A stretch of 64,000 nucleotides of DNA from a virus, in the IMG/VR virus record IMGVR_UViG_3300021085_000025, positions 1 through 64,000 of that record; one strand, written 5' to 3'. Of this stretch, positions 48,045 to 57,332 are shown piece after piece. Positions within the stretch are counted from its first letter, which is position 1; every line of letters starts with the position of its first letter. Under the pieces are notes generated by a model. It saw nothing but the letters and a program-made list of their open reading frames with translations, was not told the origin of the DNA and did not search any database. Made by a program: the position numbers and the translations under genes.

Positions 48045-49433
48045 CTATACTTTAAATTCCGCAAACGTGTCTTTATTTTCCTTATCCCCCCACGTCGCGA
48101 TGGGTTTATCGGGGATACTCATATCTGACATAATATCAGATTGAGCAGATTCTTCTACATCATACAATTTCATACGTGCACGATCGATACCGACTACAAA
48201 TCGTTTAAATTTAGTCGGATCATTATATCTATTTTTAAGTTGCTTAACCATTACTTGGTTAAGTTCATCCAATTCTTCAGTTGCTATTAATGCAAACATC
48301 AAATCAGCTGTAGCAGGGAGGCCAAAAGATTCTGATGTATCTTCAAGTCCTACATCAGTATTGCTGAAACCTGATCGAGTCGTTTGAGTTGCTGTCATAA
48401 TTGGCAGATTAAACTCAATCGCTAAACCACGTAATTCTTCAGCAATAGCTTTGATGTAGGTATAACTATTTATACTACCACCCATGGCTTTCATGCGCGA
48501 TGACGAACATATATTTAGGTAATCTATATATATGATATCAGGAGCAAACTTCTTTTTAAGCTTTAATTCATTCAATAAAGCTCGAAAGTGACCAGAATGC
48601 GCAGCGCCGGTTGGATATTCTTTAATCAATAATTTACCGATTGTGCCTGTTGCAATCTTTTGTATCTTTTCAGAAAATACATCTTTAGGCAATGATTCTA
48701 GTTGTTGAATAGGTAGATCCATTAAGTTTGCATCAATACGTTCAGCGATTCTTTCTTCAGCCATTTCCATAGTAATATAAAGAACATTCTTACCTTGTTG
48801 TAAAACTGATGCTGCGTTATGACACATAAACAAAGATTTACCTACACCAGTACCAGCCAAACATACATTTAGTGTTTTATTCGGTATACCGCCTTTAGTA
48901 ATTTTATTGAAATAGTCAAGATCCCATGGAATACGTTCTTCCGTTTTATTATAGAAATCAAAACGAGCAGACGAATCGTCGATGTAATCATGGCCAATTG
49001 CTTGATCAAATGATACGCCAAGAGCTGTTGAAAGTATTTCTGGTATAGCACCTTCGCTTTTTTCCGGATCCTTTCCATCAATAATACCAATAGAATCCAT
49101 AATCGCGAGATATACTGCACGATCTTTACACCACTTTTCAGTTTCATTAATAAGATAATCAGTATCTAAATCAGTTTTATTACCGATCTCGTTGATTAAC
49201 ATTGATGATTGGTTTAATACATCTTCTGGCGCTGACACTTTTTGTAGCTCAATATCTAGCACTCTACCAGTAGGTAATTTGTTATGCGCCGCTACAAAGC
49301 TAACAATAAGGTCGAATACTACTTTATGGATCCCTTCGAAATATTCTTTTTGAAGGTACGGTATTACCCGTCTGCAATATTCTTCGTTATTAAGTAGATG
49401 ACTTAGTACGTGTGTCGGTATTTCGTTCTGCAA
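48045..49433 (-). CDS. 41: Replicative DNA helicase gp41
   Basis: A 462-residue DnaB-family helicase (T4 gp41: 475). N-terminal domain, then Walker A in VCLAGTGVGKSLFM (about 192-205), Walker B DIIYIDYLNICSS, and TATQTTRSGF. It unwinds DNA at the fork, loaded by gp59. Confidence 0.93.
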   Translation of the reverse strand: MQNEIPTHVLSHLLNNEEYCRRVIPYLQKEYFEGIHKVVFDLIVSFVAAHNKLPTGRVLDIELQKVSAPEDVLNQSSMLINEIGNKTDLDTDYLINETEKWCKDRAVYLAIMDSIGIIDGKDPEKSEGAIPEILSTALGVSFDQAIGHDYIDDSSARFDFYNKTEERIPWDLDYFNKITKGGIPNKTLNVCLAGTGVGKSLFMCHNAASVLQQGKNVLYITMEMAEERIAERIDANLMDLPIQQLESLPKDVFSEKIQKIATGTIGKLLIKEYPTGAAHSGHFRALLNELKLKKKFAPDIIYIDYLNICSSSRMKAMGGSINSYTYIKAIAEELRGLAIEFNLPIMTATQTTRSGFSNTDVGLEDTSESFGLPATADLMFALIATEELDELNQVMVKQLKNRYNDPTKFKRFVVGIDRARMKLYDVEESAQSDIMSDMSIPDKPIATWGDKENKDTFAEFKV

Positions 49434-49704
49434 GTTTCGTTGTCCCTTCTTGAATAATATGTGTTAATAGATCTCCGAGGTAGTTATTAAAAGCCTCGTC
49501 ATCTCTCAATGTGTCGTGGTCATAATCACCTGGATCATTTATGTTATACGTAAATGATAGTGTGGCCACATCTAGTTCCGGACTTTCTTTAATGGATACG
49601 GTGCCATAAATAAATCTTACACCGTCATATGGTGAATTGTCATTTAACTGAATAGCATAAAAATCAGATTCTGGGTGTTCTACTGTAATAAAATGATTAT
49701 CCAT
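49390..49704 (-). CDS. Conserved hypothetical between uvsX and gp41 (104 aa)
   Basis: MDNHFITVEHPESDFYAIQL..., a beta-rich domain and helical end. ATG at 49704. Overlaps uvsX by 8 and gp41 by 44 bases. The location suggests a replication or recombination accessory; function unknown. Confidence 0.65.
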   Translation of the reverse strand: MDNHFITVEHPESDFYAIQLNDNSPYDGVRFIYGTVSIKESPELDVATLSFTYNINDPGDYDHDTLRDDEAFNNYLGDLLTHIIQEGTTKLAERNTDTRTKSST

Positions 49705-50752
49705 GTTCTTGCTCAATATCGAGTTCGATGTCTAGTAACGGTTTATGACCTATTTGATAATGGCCTTTCAAAAACTCTTTAAAGTTTGTATTTTCAAATA
49801 TAGGCTTCCAGAACTCTTCTTCTAAAGTATCTTTTTCTCTTACTTTAGGTTGAACTAGTTCTCCTGTTTCCATATCAACTCTGCAGTACCAACCTACATT
49901 CGGCTTTTGGACATAACCACCGGCCAATGCCACATCTAGTAATCCTGAGTATGGAGCAATACCACCTTCCCAAGTTACGCTGATTGGAATCTTAGACTTC
50001 TCTTTTACAAACCGTGATTTCTCGACGTTGATCACAAAGTTATAACCTTTAATTTCGGTTCCTTGCTTTTGTTGTTGCCTTCCAAGAATCCAAATGTTGT
50101 CTGCTGAATAATAAATTCCAGTACCACCAGAAACAATAGCTTTAGGAAATAATCCAATCTCTTGATATGTGTGATTAACAGCAAGCAAAGGGATATTCTT
50201 CATAGCCAGATAAGGAGTGACCATTCTGAATAAACCTTTGAGCGCTTTGGCTCTTGACATATCAGCAACTGATTTTTCATTTAGCGCATCTTCTAATTCT
50301 TTCTTCGAAGCAAGATTGCCAATAGAATCAATGACGACAATAACCTTGTCATTTCTTTCAATATTTTCTAATTGACCTACTAAATCAAACTTAAGCTGCT
50401 CGACGTCAGTAATTGGTGTATGCAATACTCTATCAGTATCGATACCGAATGATTCAAAATATGATTGCGGTGAACCAAACTCTGAATCATAAAATAGTAA
50501 CACTGCATCCTCGTGTTCCTTTAAATATGCACCTGCCATTAATAAGGCAAATGATGTTTTAAAGTGTTTAGAAGGACCGGCTAATACTGTCAAACCAGGA
50601 CTTAATCCACCATCCGGATCTCCCGATAAAGCGACGTTAACCATCGGCACTTCTGTTTTAGTCATTTCTTTATCACTAAAGAATACTGACTTTGATAGAA
50701 CATCTGAAGCTTTAATCTTAGAGTTCTTTTTTAGTTTGTCCATTACTGACAT
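49697..50752 (-). CDS. uvsX: Recombinase UvsX
   Basis: A 351-residue RecA-family protein: Walker A VLAGPSKHFKTSFALLM (about 55-71), LLFYDSEFGSPQSYF, Walker B VIVVIDSIGNL, and C-terminal acidic end. It carries out strand exchange and recombination-dependent replication, as in T4 (391 residues). Confidence 0.95.
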   Translation of the reverse strand: MSVMDKLKKNSKIKASDVLSKSVFFSDKEMTKTEVPMVNVALSGDPDGGLSPGLTVLAGPSKHFKTSFALLMAGAYLKEHEDAVLLFYDSEFGSPQSYFESFGIDTDRVLHTPITDVEQLKFDLVGQLENIERNDKVIVVIDSIGNLASKKELEDALNEKSVADMSRAKALKGLFRMVTPYLAMKNIPLLAVNHTYQEIGLFPKAIVSGGTGIYYSADNIWILGRQQQKQGTEIKGYNFVINVEKSRFVKEKSKIPISVTWEGGIAPYSGLLDVALAGGYVQKPNVGWYCRVDMETGELVQPKVREKDTLEEEFWKPIFENTNFKEFLKGHYQIGHKPLLDIELDIEQEHG

Positions 50753-51030
50753 TATCTTTTTCTCCTACCAAACTGGGTTTGTTCTTGGGCTCTCAATTCT
50801 CGCTTATGACGCGAAATTGCTTCGGCCTTTTTACGCTTGCGTTTTGCTGTAGGTTTCTCATAGAATTCCTTAGCTCGGACATCTTGTAAGATACCTGCAG
50901 CTTCTACAGCTTTTTTGAACTTTCTCAATCCTACTTCAAAAGGCATATCTTGAGGCGGACGATTGTCTCGTTTACCTTTCCGATTTTTGTTGAACTTTCT
51001 TGGTTGAGCTTGTAAATTTATACTTGGCAT
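50752..51030 (-). CDS. rpsU: Ribosomal protein bS21
   Basis: A 92-residue protein with the bS21 core [20 protein letters not shown], then [20 protein letters not shown] and RHKRELR, with basic extensions. Phage bS21 is thought to enter host ribosomes and steer translation toward phage mRNA. Overlaps uvsX start. Confidence 0.93.
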   Translation of the reverse strand: MPSINLQAQPRKFNKNRKGKRDNRPPQDMPFEVGLRKFKKAVEAAGILQDVRAKEFYEKPTAKRKRKKAEAISRHKRELRAQEQTQFGRRKR

Positions 51031-51058
51031 ATTTCCTCTTTTATTAATTAATGTGTAT

Positions 51059-51087
51059 ATTATAACATGAAATCAGTCAATTGTACA
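51059..51087 (-). promoter_or_regulatory. Early promoter for bS21-uvsX-gp41
   Basis: TGTACA (51087-51082), 17 bases, TATAAT (51064-51059), inside the end of the upstream gene; leader about 22 bases. Confidence 0.75.
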
Positions 51088-52013
51088 CAGTTAATTCCCC
51101 AATTTTTGCGTCTATATGACTCAGGAGATAGGTGTACCGATGATGTGCTTTCCATATGGTCCTTCGCGTATGCTTCACTATTCATAGTGAGCCACTCTTC
51201 AGGATATTCAACCCTCTTCATACCTAGATCATCCATGTTGGATATCCATTGGTTTAAAGCGTTGATTCTTTCTTCGCGAGAACCCCAAAATGGTTTATCT
51301 TTATAATAACCGGTTTTTGGTAGTTTTCGTTCTTCGAACTCTATTGGCCATGGTGTTGAGTATTCTACTTTTATTCCCTTACGTTCTAACTCTTCACCGA
51401 ACTTTTTCCATTCTTTTAACATAGGCATACTATCTGCATTTAATCTGCAAAGGTGGTGCCTAATATCTATGTTTCCAAAGGACATTGTAATTCCCCTTGG
51501 CATACACTCTAATATATGTTTCATTACGTATTCAAAGTTTGTTTTTATTTGTCCGTTAAGCGTAAGTCCATCAGTTTTTATAACCATCGAACCTTCCTTT
51601 GAATACGCGGCAGTATGTGAATCGCCAATAGTCAGCCAATGCAAATCAGATATATCTGTAGATTTTAACGTTCTTGCGGTTGCACATTTTTCTGATACTT
51701 TATCACACCAATCTTTATCTAATACATCCTTACGTTTTTTAAGCATTGCGCCATAATCTGGCATATCAATGTCTAGTGAATATACAAGCCTTGCTTCTAA
51801 AAAGTTGTTAATTCGTTTCTCTAGATCTTCGGTAAATCCACCAAACAGATTCAGTGATCCACCAAAATTAACACCATGATCTAAATACAACACGTCAACA
51901 ATTTCCGCTTCGTGATTAATACCTACATCTAGGTTTTCAGACCACGTTCTGGCCCAACCATACCCATGACTATTTTTCTTTTTAGGTATTTTATTAAACG
52001 TTCCTGTGATCAT
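51060..52013 (-). CDS. SGNH/GDSL-hydrolase-like protein
   Basis: A 317-residue protein. [14 protein letters not shown] fits block I (GDS) with Ser as nucleophile, [11 protein letters not shown] resembles block III, and [12 protein letters not shown] fits block V with the catalytic His. The rest ([20 protein letters not shown]) is unknown to me. It forms a three-gene group with the PLP enzyme and the 52.9 kb gene. Confidence 0.65.
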   Translation of the reverse strand: MITGTFNKIPKKKNSHGYGWARTWSENLDVGINHEAEIVDVLYLDHGVNFGGSLNLFGGFTEDLEKRINNFLEARLVYSLDIDMPDYGAMLKKRKDVLDKDWCDKVSEKCATARTLKSTDISDLHWLTIGDSHTAAYSKEGSMVIKTDGLTLNGQIKTNFEYVMKHILECMPRGITMSFGNIDIRHHLCRLNADSMPMLKEWKKFGEELERKGIKVEYSTPWPIEFEERKLPKTGYYKDKPFWGSREERINALNQWISNMDDLGMKRVEYPEEWLTMNSEAYAKDHMESTSSVHLSPESYRRKNWGINCVQLTDFML

Positions 52014-52885
52014 AAATTTTTATCCCAATCTCTATAACTATCAACTGTCTCGTATAGTGTTTCATCCGACAATGTAGGCTCTGGTCCTACATTCCAGAAT
52101 AATATATTTCTTCCAGTATTCTTAGGTATAAACTTCCAAACCTTACCGTCGTACGTATCAATGCACGGAAATGGCGGTAGGTTCTCATTCTTCTCAGGAG
52201 CAGTGAACGCCTTTGGTTCACTTATAACTTCTGCCCTACCCAACTCTCCAGCTTTCATATTTCGTGACACTGCAACCGATGTAAACTTAGCGTTAGGCCA
52301 TGCTATTTGCAAAGCTCTCGTAAGAACTCCAGTTGATGTAGCCACATATACTTCGTCTGGTTCACGAATTGCACTCGCAACTTTAACTATACCAGCAGTG
52401 ACCATTTCATGTTTTAGACCTAGAGGAACAAAGTAGTAACCGTGTTTCCTCGAATCTTCTAATGCTATTTTATTCAAGTTTGGCATTGCGGCTATTCGGT
52501 GGAAGCTTACGTCAGCTCCTTGCTCTATACAACACGCTTGATGGTGTGAAATCTTTTTACTAGATGGCATATACAATCTAACTTTTTTATTATGCCTTCT
52601 AGCAACATCTAAGATACTCACTCCAGCTAATCCTGTACGTGGTTGAACATATGCAATAGTATCTTCTTTAATTGTGCTAATAAGACAATCTCCGCCTCTT
52701 GTTTTAGAGCCTACGATCATATCGTCACGAATAACCCTAACTCCTTGGTGGGTTTTTTCGAATGGCTTTGGATTTGGATCTTCCCAGTTCTTAGCCAAGT
52801 CAAGGTAATATTCCTTAGCTTCATCGGCTTGCATTAACCCAATATCCTTATTAAATCCGTCTTCTACGTGTTTATTATGAGGCAT
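52010..52885 (-). CDS. PLP-dependent enzyme (tryptophan-synthase-beta fold)
   Basis: A 291-residue protein of the fold type II PLP group (cysteine synthase, threonine synthase, ACC deaminase relatives). VIRDDMIVGSKTRGGDCLIS could hold the PLP Lys (GSKTRGG), followed by GLAGVSILDVARRHNKKVRL and CIEQGADVSFHR, then EVYVATSTGVLTRALQIAW. It is compact, with shortened ends. It could change an amino-acid side chain on a base or make a precursor. ATGA overlap with the next gene. Confidence 0.75.
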   Translation of the reverse strand: MPHNKHVEDGFNKDIGLMQADEAKEYYLDLAKNWEDPNPKPFEKTHQGVRVIRDDMIVGSKTRGGDCLISTIKEDTIAYVQPRTGLAGVSILDVARRHNKKVRLYMPSSKKISHHQACCIEQGADVSFHRIAAMPNLNKIALEDSRKHGYYFVPLGLKHEMVTAGIVKVASAIREPDEVYVATSTGVLTRALQIAWPNAKFTSVAVSRNMKAGELGRAEVISEPKAFTAPEKNENLPPFPCIDTYDGKVWKFIPKNTGRNILFWNVGPEPTLSDETLYETVDSYRDWDKNL

Positions 52886-54050
52886 TTCTTATATTCTTAT
52901 CCATTGCTGAGTGTAGTATCATTGCTTTGTAATCATCTACTGTTAAATTGTTACTATGTAAAATTTTAAGGTCGGACGGATGCGATGACATTCCGTTAAA
53001 GGTTTCAACTAAACCTAGTTCTAACATTGCTTTTTGTCTACCACGTGGGTGATCTTTAATGTCACTGCTAGACCATAAATTATCGTAATCCAAATGCGCA
53101 TAATCATCACCAGGCCTTACATAATTCTCAACCCATCTAATATAATCACAACATACATCTTCTGCATTATATGGAACACTTCCAGTATCTTCATATATTT
53201 GCGTCATGACCTCATCTAGAAAATCTTGTTTTTTAAGTTTGTTGTCGTTTTTGGCCAGGTAAGAAATACATTCAACGGCATTCGTTCCATAATAAAACAT
53301 ACTTTCGGTGTTAACAAAATGCGGGAACCAATCAGCAATATCCGCGACAACGGCTGCGTACTGGAATTTATACTGTCTCAATCCGTTTTTAACATTCCAG
53401 CTTAGCATAAACTCGCCAACTTCTCTTAAATCCTTTTTACCAGGGATTGCCAAAAAGTGTGATAATTCTTTTGCAAGTCTTGGAGCGTATTCACATAAGT
53501 AATAGTCTCCACCTTTTTTATAATCTGATGTTGGTTTTGGAAATGCTGGAAATTGATATCCAATTGAAGTATAAAATGGCTTTCCTAATTTACCTTCAGC
53601 CTTAATTATTTTTTTCATATCATCTATGTCTTCTGCTAGATGAAGTTTAAACAGTAATGTGTTATGATATCCAGATGGTTTAGTTCCGTAATTGATAGCA
53701 GAACCTGTAACTCTATGTAGAATAAAAAGATATAACCAAGTATCAAGAGAATGAGTCTTACCAGTCCAGTTTTTAGCAACTAGTTCTCTTTGAGCAGTCG
53801 CTTCTCCAGCTTGCATTCTATCCCAATAAGGATGTTTATCAGTCCATCCGTAAAAGATGTCGTTAATAATCTGGGAAAACCCGGCGTACTTACGCTCAAC
53901 TACATCATATAGTTCTACGTTTTCCATTAGATCATCACTCATATTGCTTTCACGGTGTGGCATAAAGTTTGGCACATTACACTTAATCTGTTGATCTTTT
54001 GCAAGTTTAAAGTACTTTAAAAAGTCATAATAATATTCAGTTTTTATCAT
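52875..54050 (-). CDS. Large helical protein, possible base-modification partner
   Basis: 391 residues from the ATG at 54050 (ATGA overlap upstream). Helical, Trp/Tyr-rich: GFSQIINDIFYGWTDKHPYW, LYLFILHRVTGSAINYGTKP, YHNTLLFKLHL. The layout vaguely recalls DNA-glycosylase-like proteins placed with thymine hypermodification genes, but I cannot confirm a family. Found beside PLP and SGNH-like genes and 3 kb from dCMP hydroxymethylase. Confidence 0.55.
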   Translation of the reverse strand: MIKTEYYYDFLKYFKLAKDQQIKCNVPNFMPHRESNMSDDLMENVELYDVVERKYAGFSQIINDIFYGWTDKHPYWDRMQAGEATAQRELVAKNWTGKTHSLDTWLYLFILHRVTGSAINYGTKPSGYHNTLLFKLHLAEDIDDMKKIIKAEGKLGKPFYTSIGYQFPAFPKPTSDYKKGGDYYLCEYAPRLAKELSHFLAIPGKKDLREVGEFMLSWNVKNGLRQYKFQYAAVVADIADWFPHFVNTESMFYYGTNAVECISYLAKNDNKLKKQDFLDEVMTQIYEDTGSVPYNAEDVCCDYIRWVENYVRPGDDYAHLDYDNLWSSSDIKDHPRGRQKAMLELGLVETFNGMSSHPSDLKILHSNNLTVDDYKAMILHSAMDKNIRNAS

Positions 54051-54343
54051 AGTATTGTAAACAAATTCCTCACTAAAAATAATAATCCTACACCATTGAG
54101 AAGTATGAGTGCACGATCTTTCCATAAAATAGACACTACCAACCACAGCAAAATGCCTATAATTGATAGAACTACATCATAAGTTTGATATCCTTCAATA
54201 CCTCTAATCGACATAGCACATAGCACAAACACAGAAGCAACCCACTTAATATACCAGTCTATTGTATATTTAGGAGTTGCACTCTTAAAAATTCTTTTAC
54301 TTTTCTCTAGCTCTTCTTTACTAAAGTCAACCATCTTATTCAT
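54047..54343 (-). CDS. Membrane protein (98 aa)
   Basis: MNKMVDFSKEELEKSKRIFK, then about three hydrophobic stretches (WVASVFVLCAMSI; VVLSIIGILLWLVVSILW; ILLNGVGLLFLV). ATG at 54343, 8-base overlap with the gene upstream. Function unknown. Confidence 0.6.
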   Translation of the reverse strand: MNKMVDFSKEELEKSKRIFKSATPKYTIDWYIKWVASVFVLCAMSIRGIEGYQTYDVVLSIIGILLWLVVSILWKDRALILLNGVGLLFLVRNLFTIL

Positions 54344-54536
54344 GCTCAATTGGATTAAGCGATTTACGGTCGTACTTGCTTTTGTCTTTATGAACTTTTG
54401 TACTACCATGATCAGGTGTAGTTTTACGCACTTTTATATTTTTCTTACCAAAGATTTTATCCCAGTTATCCCTACCTTGTTTAGATAGACCTTTAGATTT
54501 AATTGAATCTCCAGTTATATCATTTTTTGTTGCCAT
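54336..54536 (-). CDS. Small basic conserved hypothetical (66 aa)
   Basis: MATKNDITGDSIKSKGLSKQ...NWDKIFGKKN. Pattern typical of small T4-like early proteins. Function unknown. Confidence 0.65.
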   Translation of the reverse strand: MATKNDITGDSIKSKGLSKQGRDNWDKIFGKKNIKVRKTTPDHGSTKVHKDKSKYDRKSLNPIEHE

Positions 54537-54538
54537 AG

Positions 54539-54772
54539 TTATTTCTCGAAATTTAGCTCTAATTGCATAGGCGTGAATAAATGATTAAACCTTTGCTTTG
54601 TTTTACGAAAAAACAGATTTCCATTTTTAGTTTGTGTCAATACAAAACAATCGCCAACTTTAAATGGAGTCTTTTCTATTTTTAATAGACAGTCTGGCTC
54701 CAATATCGAATCAGCATCGACAAAAGTTAAACCCGCATCGGTCATTTCAAATTTGTAATCTATATAAAGCAT
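54539..54772 (-). CDS. Small beta-rich hypothetical (77 aa)
   Basis: MLYIDYKFEMTDAGLTFVDA..., ends QLELNFEK. RBS GAGG 9 bases before the ATG. It follows the tRNA gene by 18 bases. Function unknown. Confidence 0.6.
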   Translation of the reverse strand: MLYIDYKFEMTDAGLTFVDADSILEPDCLLKIEKTPFKVGDCFVLTQTKNGNLFFRKTKQRFNHLFTPMQLELNFEK

Positions 54773-54790
54773 TTGCTTTTCCTCTTTTTT

Positions 54791-54867
54791 TGGCGCGCCT
54801 GTCAGGATTCGAACCTGAGACCCTCGGCTTAGAAGGCCGATGCTCTATCCAGCTGAGCTACAAGCGC
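54791..54867 (-). tRNA. trnR: tRNA-Arg (anticodon UCU)
   Basis: Minus strand: acceptor GCGCTTG (54867-54861) pairs with CAGGCGC (one G-U), discriminator G, CCA encoded at 54793-54791. D arm AGCTCAGCTGGATAGAGC, anticodon stem TCGGC with loop CTTCTAA (anticodon TCT), variable region, T arm with TTCGAAT. All arms close. Decodes AGA/AGG, codons common in AT-rich phage genes. Placed 9 bases after the dCMP deaminase stop, within an operon. Confidence 0.95.
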
Positions 54868-54875
54868 ATAACGCT

Positions 54876-55337
54876 TTAGATAAAGTCGTAAATAACTCCG
54901 GCTTCATCAAACATTTTTTTAGTCAATTGAGTCGAATCAACCCAGCGCTCTGGCATGGTGCTGTCAATCTCATTAGTGACTACCCTTTTTATACCGACTT
55001 GAATAATGCCTTTCGCACATTCGGAACAAACCGGTAATCCGTGTATATACATTGTAGCTCCATCAAGTGACGTTCCATTGTATGTAGCATTATATATACA
55101 ATTCATTTCAGCATGAACAACATGCTGGTATTTTGTAACTTTATTCTCGTACATAGAATCATCATCAGATATTCCACGTGGAAACCCGTTATAACCCTGA
55201 GCTAACACTTGTCCCTTTTCTCCAACGGCCACCGCACCAATCTTTCGTGACGGATCTTTCGACCATGTAGAAATATGTTCGGCTAAAGCTAAATAGCGTT
55301 TATCCCATTTATAAATTTTTGCAGTGTCCCAATTCAT
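54876..55337 (-). CDS. cd: dCMP deaminase
   Basis: A 153-residue zinc enzyme: HAEMNCIYNA (zinc His, catalytic Glu) and PVCSECAKGI (PCxxC zinc Cys). SKDPSRKIGAVAV and GYNGFPRGI are the substrate-loop signatures. Converts dCMP to dUMP, feeding ThyX. Its ATG overlaps the hydroxymethylase stop. Confidence 0.93.
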   Translation of the reverse strand: MNWDTAKIYKWDKRYLALAEHISTWSKDPSRKIGAVAVGEKGQVLAQGYNGFPRGISDDDSMYENKVTKYQHVVHAEMNCIYNATYNGTSLDGATMYIHGLPVCSECAKGIIQVGIKRVVTNEIDSTMPERWVDSTQLTKKMFDEAGVIYDFI

Positions 55338-56002
55338 TACTTTACCAAATCAAAATGACGTTCGTAAACGTGTAAGTTTTGTACTTGCCAATGGATATCA
55401 CCATCATTAACACTTAAATCGTCTGCTAGTGAACATAACACATATTCCTGCCACGCATAATCATTACGGTAACCAAAGATCACATCGTTAGATCGCATTT
55501 GAACTACACAATGTAATGCACCATCACGAATATAGTATGTCACAGCATTTGTACAAATAAAATCGTTTTTGCCTTGGTCATTATATTCTACCCATATCGA
55601 AGGACGTTGATAAATCATTGACGCTCTACGAGAATCGGGATTACTAGTCAATTCAATAAGAACTTGGTCATATTGAGCATGATACTTTTCATTAAAAATC
55701 AAATGACCATAATTTGAATTGATTTCACCGTGTTCGTTTGCAGTCATTTTCCATGCTGCAGGTGGATTTTTAGAATCAAAATCGGTTCCATATATGTCAT
55801 TAATATTTGTAGACTGTGATTCGTACCACGAAAGTTCTGCATCGATATATTCCTGATTAGGAGTACCGAAGATAGCAGGTTCACTAGCATGAAATGATGC
55901 ACCTAGCAATTCAATAGTTTTACTACCATTGCGGTCGATAACAAAGTTTTCTTCTGCAAGTTCCTGTTTGAAGTGTTCTCTAATTGCGTTTAAATAAATC
56001 AT
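55337..56002 (-). CDS. 42: dCMP hydroxymethylase-like (gp42 family)
   Basis: A 221-residue member of the thymidylate-synthase fold, much closer to T4 gp42 (246 residues) than to cellular ThyA: ENFVIDRNGSKTIELLGASF, INSNYGHLIF, CTNAVTYYIRD (catalytic Cys), QMRSNDVIFGYRNDYAWQ (with the Asp that favours cytosine over uracil in T4, where ThyA has Asn) and LHVYERHFDLV. Predicts 5-hydroxymethyl-dCMP, so phage DNA may carry hmC or a derivative. It lacks the T4 C-terminal ~25 residues. Confidence 0.88.
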   Translation of the reverse strand: MIYLNAIREHFKQELAEENFVIDRNGSKTIELLGASFHASEPAIFGTPNQEYIDAELSWYESQSTNINDIYGTDFDSKNPPAAWKMTANEHGEINSNYGHLIFNEKYHAQYDQVLIELTSNPDSRRASMIYQRPSIWVEYNDQGKNDFICTNAVTYYIRDGALHCVVQMRSNDVIFGYRNDYAWQEYVLCSLADDLSVNDGDIHWQVQNLHVYERHFDLVK

Positions 56003-56304
56003 TTTTTATACCTATCGTCTAGTTCTGGATGTTCTGTGCAATGCATCATTAATATCATTAATTGAGTTGCGGCATGAGATAAATGTGTTTTACCAGATTC
56101 TGGATCTAGGTCTTCACCTGCATGCCATGCGTTAAGATGCCTTTGAATTGATGAATAAGTTCGTAGCTTACTGGTTGAATCACCGTCATCACGCCAGTTG
56201 TTTACGCCATACTTTTCAGCACCGAAGCCAAAGACTTCAGCGATTTCTAATAATGCTTCTGGTGGAATTAAAGCTAGTGGAGCTTTGCCTTCATCGAATT
56301 TCAT
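55999..56304 (-). CDS. dATP/dGTP pyrophosphohydrolase-like
   Basis: A 101-residue all-alpha NTP-pyrophosphatase-like protein: KFDEGKAPLALIPPEALLEI, FGFGAEKYGVNNW, RHLNAWHAGEDLDPESGKTH, LSHAATQLMILM. Members of this family (related to MazZ) cleave dATP or dGTP to the monophosphate, sometimes to favour altered bases. Forms a unit with gp42 and dCMP deaminase. Confidence 0.8.
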   Translation of the reverse strand: MKFDEGKAPLALIPPEALLEIAEVFGFGAEKYGVNNWRDDGDSTSKLRTYSSIQRHLNAWHAGEDLDPESGKTHLSHAATQLMILMMHCTEHPELDDRYKK

Positions 56305-56333
56305 AATAATGCCTTTTTAATTTTGATATGGTT

Positions 56334-56362
56334 ATTATAACACAAGTAACTTAGAATGTACA
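56334..56362 (-). promoter_or_regulatory. Early promoter for the gp42 operon
   Basis: TGTACA (56362-56357), 17 bases, TATAAT (56339-56334), leader about 23 bases. Runs into pyrophosphohydrolase, gp42, dCMP deaminase and tRNA-Arg. Confidence 0.8.
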
Positions 56363-56371
56363 CACTTTTTT

Positions 56372-56926
56372 TCACAAAATACAATATTCTGAGTGCTTGG
56401 ACATTTGCATTATACTTTTAATTGGAATACTACCATACTTAGTTGGTTTGCAAGAAAACACAGTATGAGGATCTGATATACATAAGAACTCAACTGTCAA
56501 CTCGGTATTTGCTTCTATTACTAATGGTATATTTTTATCAGCTCTTTCTCTATTCGTTCTATAAAAACAAAAGTGTGTTAGTTTACCTTCGGCAAACGCT
56601 CTTAGATATCTTTCAACGTCATGCTGAGGATTAAAAAAATCTCCTGCTATTTCTTTAAAGTCAATAAGTGTTTTATAATCCGATTGCAATCTAATATCCG
56701 CAAAAAACTTTAACGGATTCTCAGTAATTTTTTCTAAATCATCTGGAAAAGTTTTCGCGAGGTGTTCCTCGACGTACTCTGAATCAACATTTGCTCGGCT
56801 TGAATAACCAGACTTATCTTGGTATCCTTCGACGCTATTATATTCGTTAGTGTGTCTTTCAACATCTTCTTGAGTAACAGTAAATTTTAATCCGTCAATA
56901 TGATTTTTTAAATCACTTAGCCACAT
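56372..56926 (-). CDS. Hypothetical protein (184 aa)
   Basis: MWLSDLKNHIDGLKFTVTQE..., soluble, acidic, aromatic C-terminal half. ATG at 56926; the nuclease gene upstream overlaps it by 14 bases. No family recognised. Confidence 0.6.
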   Translation of the reverse strand: MWLSDLKNHIDGLKFTVTQEDVERHTNEYNSVEGYQDKSGYSSRANVDSEYVEEHLAKTFPDDLEKITENPLKFFADIRLQSDYKTLIDFKEIAGDFFNPQHDVERYLRAFAEGKLTHFCFYRTNRERADKNIPLVIEANTELTVEFLCISDPHTVFSCKPTKYGSIPIKSIMQMSKHSEYCIL

Positions 56927-57332
56927 ATACAATACCTTGTTCGTTTAAAGCTTTGCGATTTGCCATATGATGGTTTTCAGTTTCTTCTTTATTACCACCG
57001 TAATATGGAACAGCATGATTGTTATTAATCATAGTTTGATTAACTGAAGTTTCTAATCCGTCTATAAAGAGTTCACCTAAAATTCTACCGAACTTACCTT
57101 TGTCGTGAGACACTAGTTGAATTTTTTGATCTTTTAATAAACCTTCTAAAAAGTACTTTGATTGTTTACCATAGAATTTTTCTTCTAAATCTCTGGTTCT
57201 AGATTCTGGAGTATCAATTGCCATCATTCGAACTCTTTGCTTTTTTAGAACTGTACTAAAACCTAAGTCAACATCTACGTCAACAGTATCTCCATCAACT
57301 ACTCTCGTGATATAAACTCTGTACCTATACAC
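56913..57332 (-). CDS. Staphylococcal-nuclease-like endonuclease
   Basis: A 139-residue SNase-fold protein: VVDGDTVDVDVDL (metal Asp), RVRMMAIDTPESRTRD (Arg, Asp, Glu) and GKFGRILGEL (catalytic Arg). Ca2+-dependent, may degrade host DNA or RNA. No signal peptide. Overlaps the GroES gene. Confidence 0.88.
   Translation of the reverse strand: MYRYRVYITRVVDGDTVDVDVDLGFSTVLKKQRVRMMAIDTPESRTRDLEEKFYGKQSKYFLEGLLKDQKIQLVSHDKGKFGRILGELFIDGLETSVNQTMINNNHAVPYYGGNKEETENHHMANRKALNEQGIVYVAK

Noticed and set aside
54047-54146. Longer N-terminus for the 52875 gene (start 54146)
   Set aside because: The added residues lie fully within the upstream membrane-protein gene and have no motif; the ATG at 54050 gives a tidy ATGA overlap.
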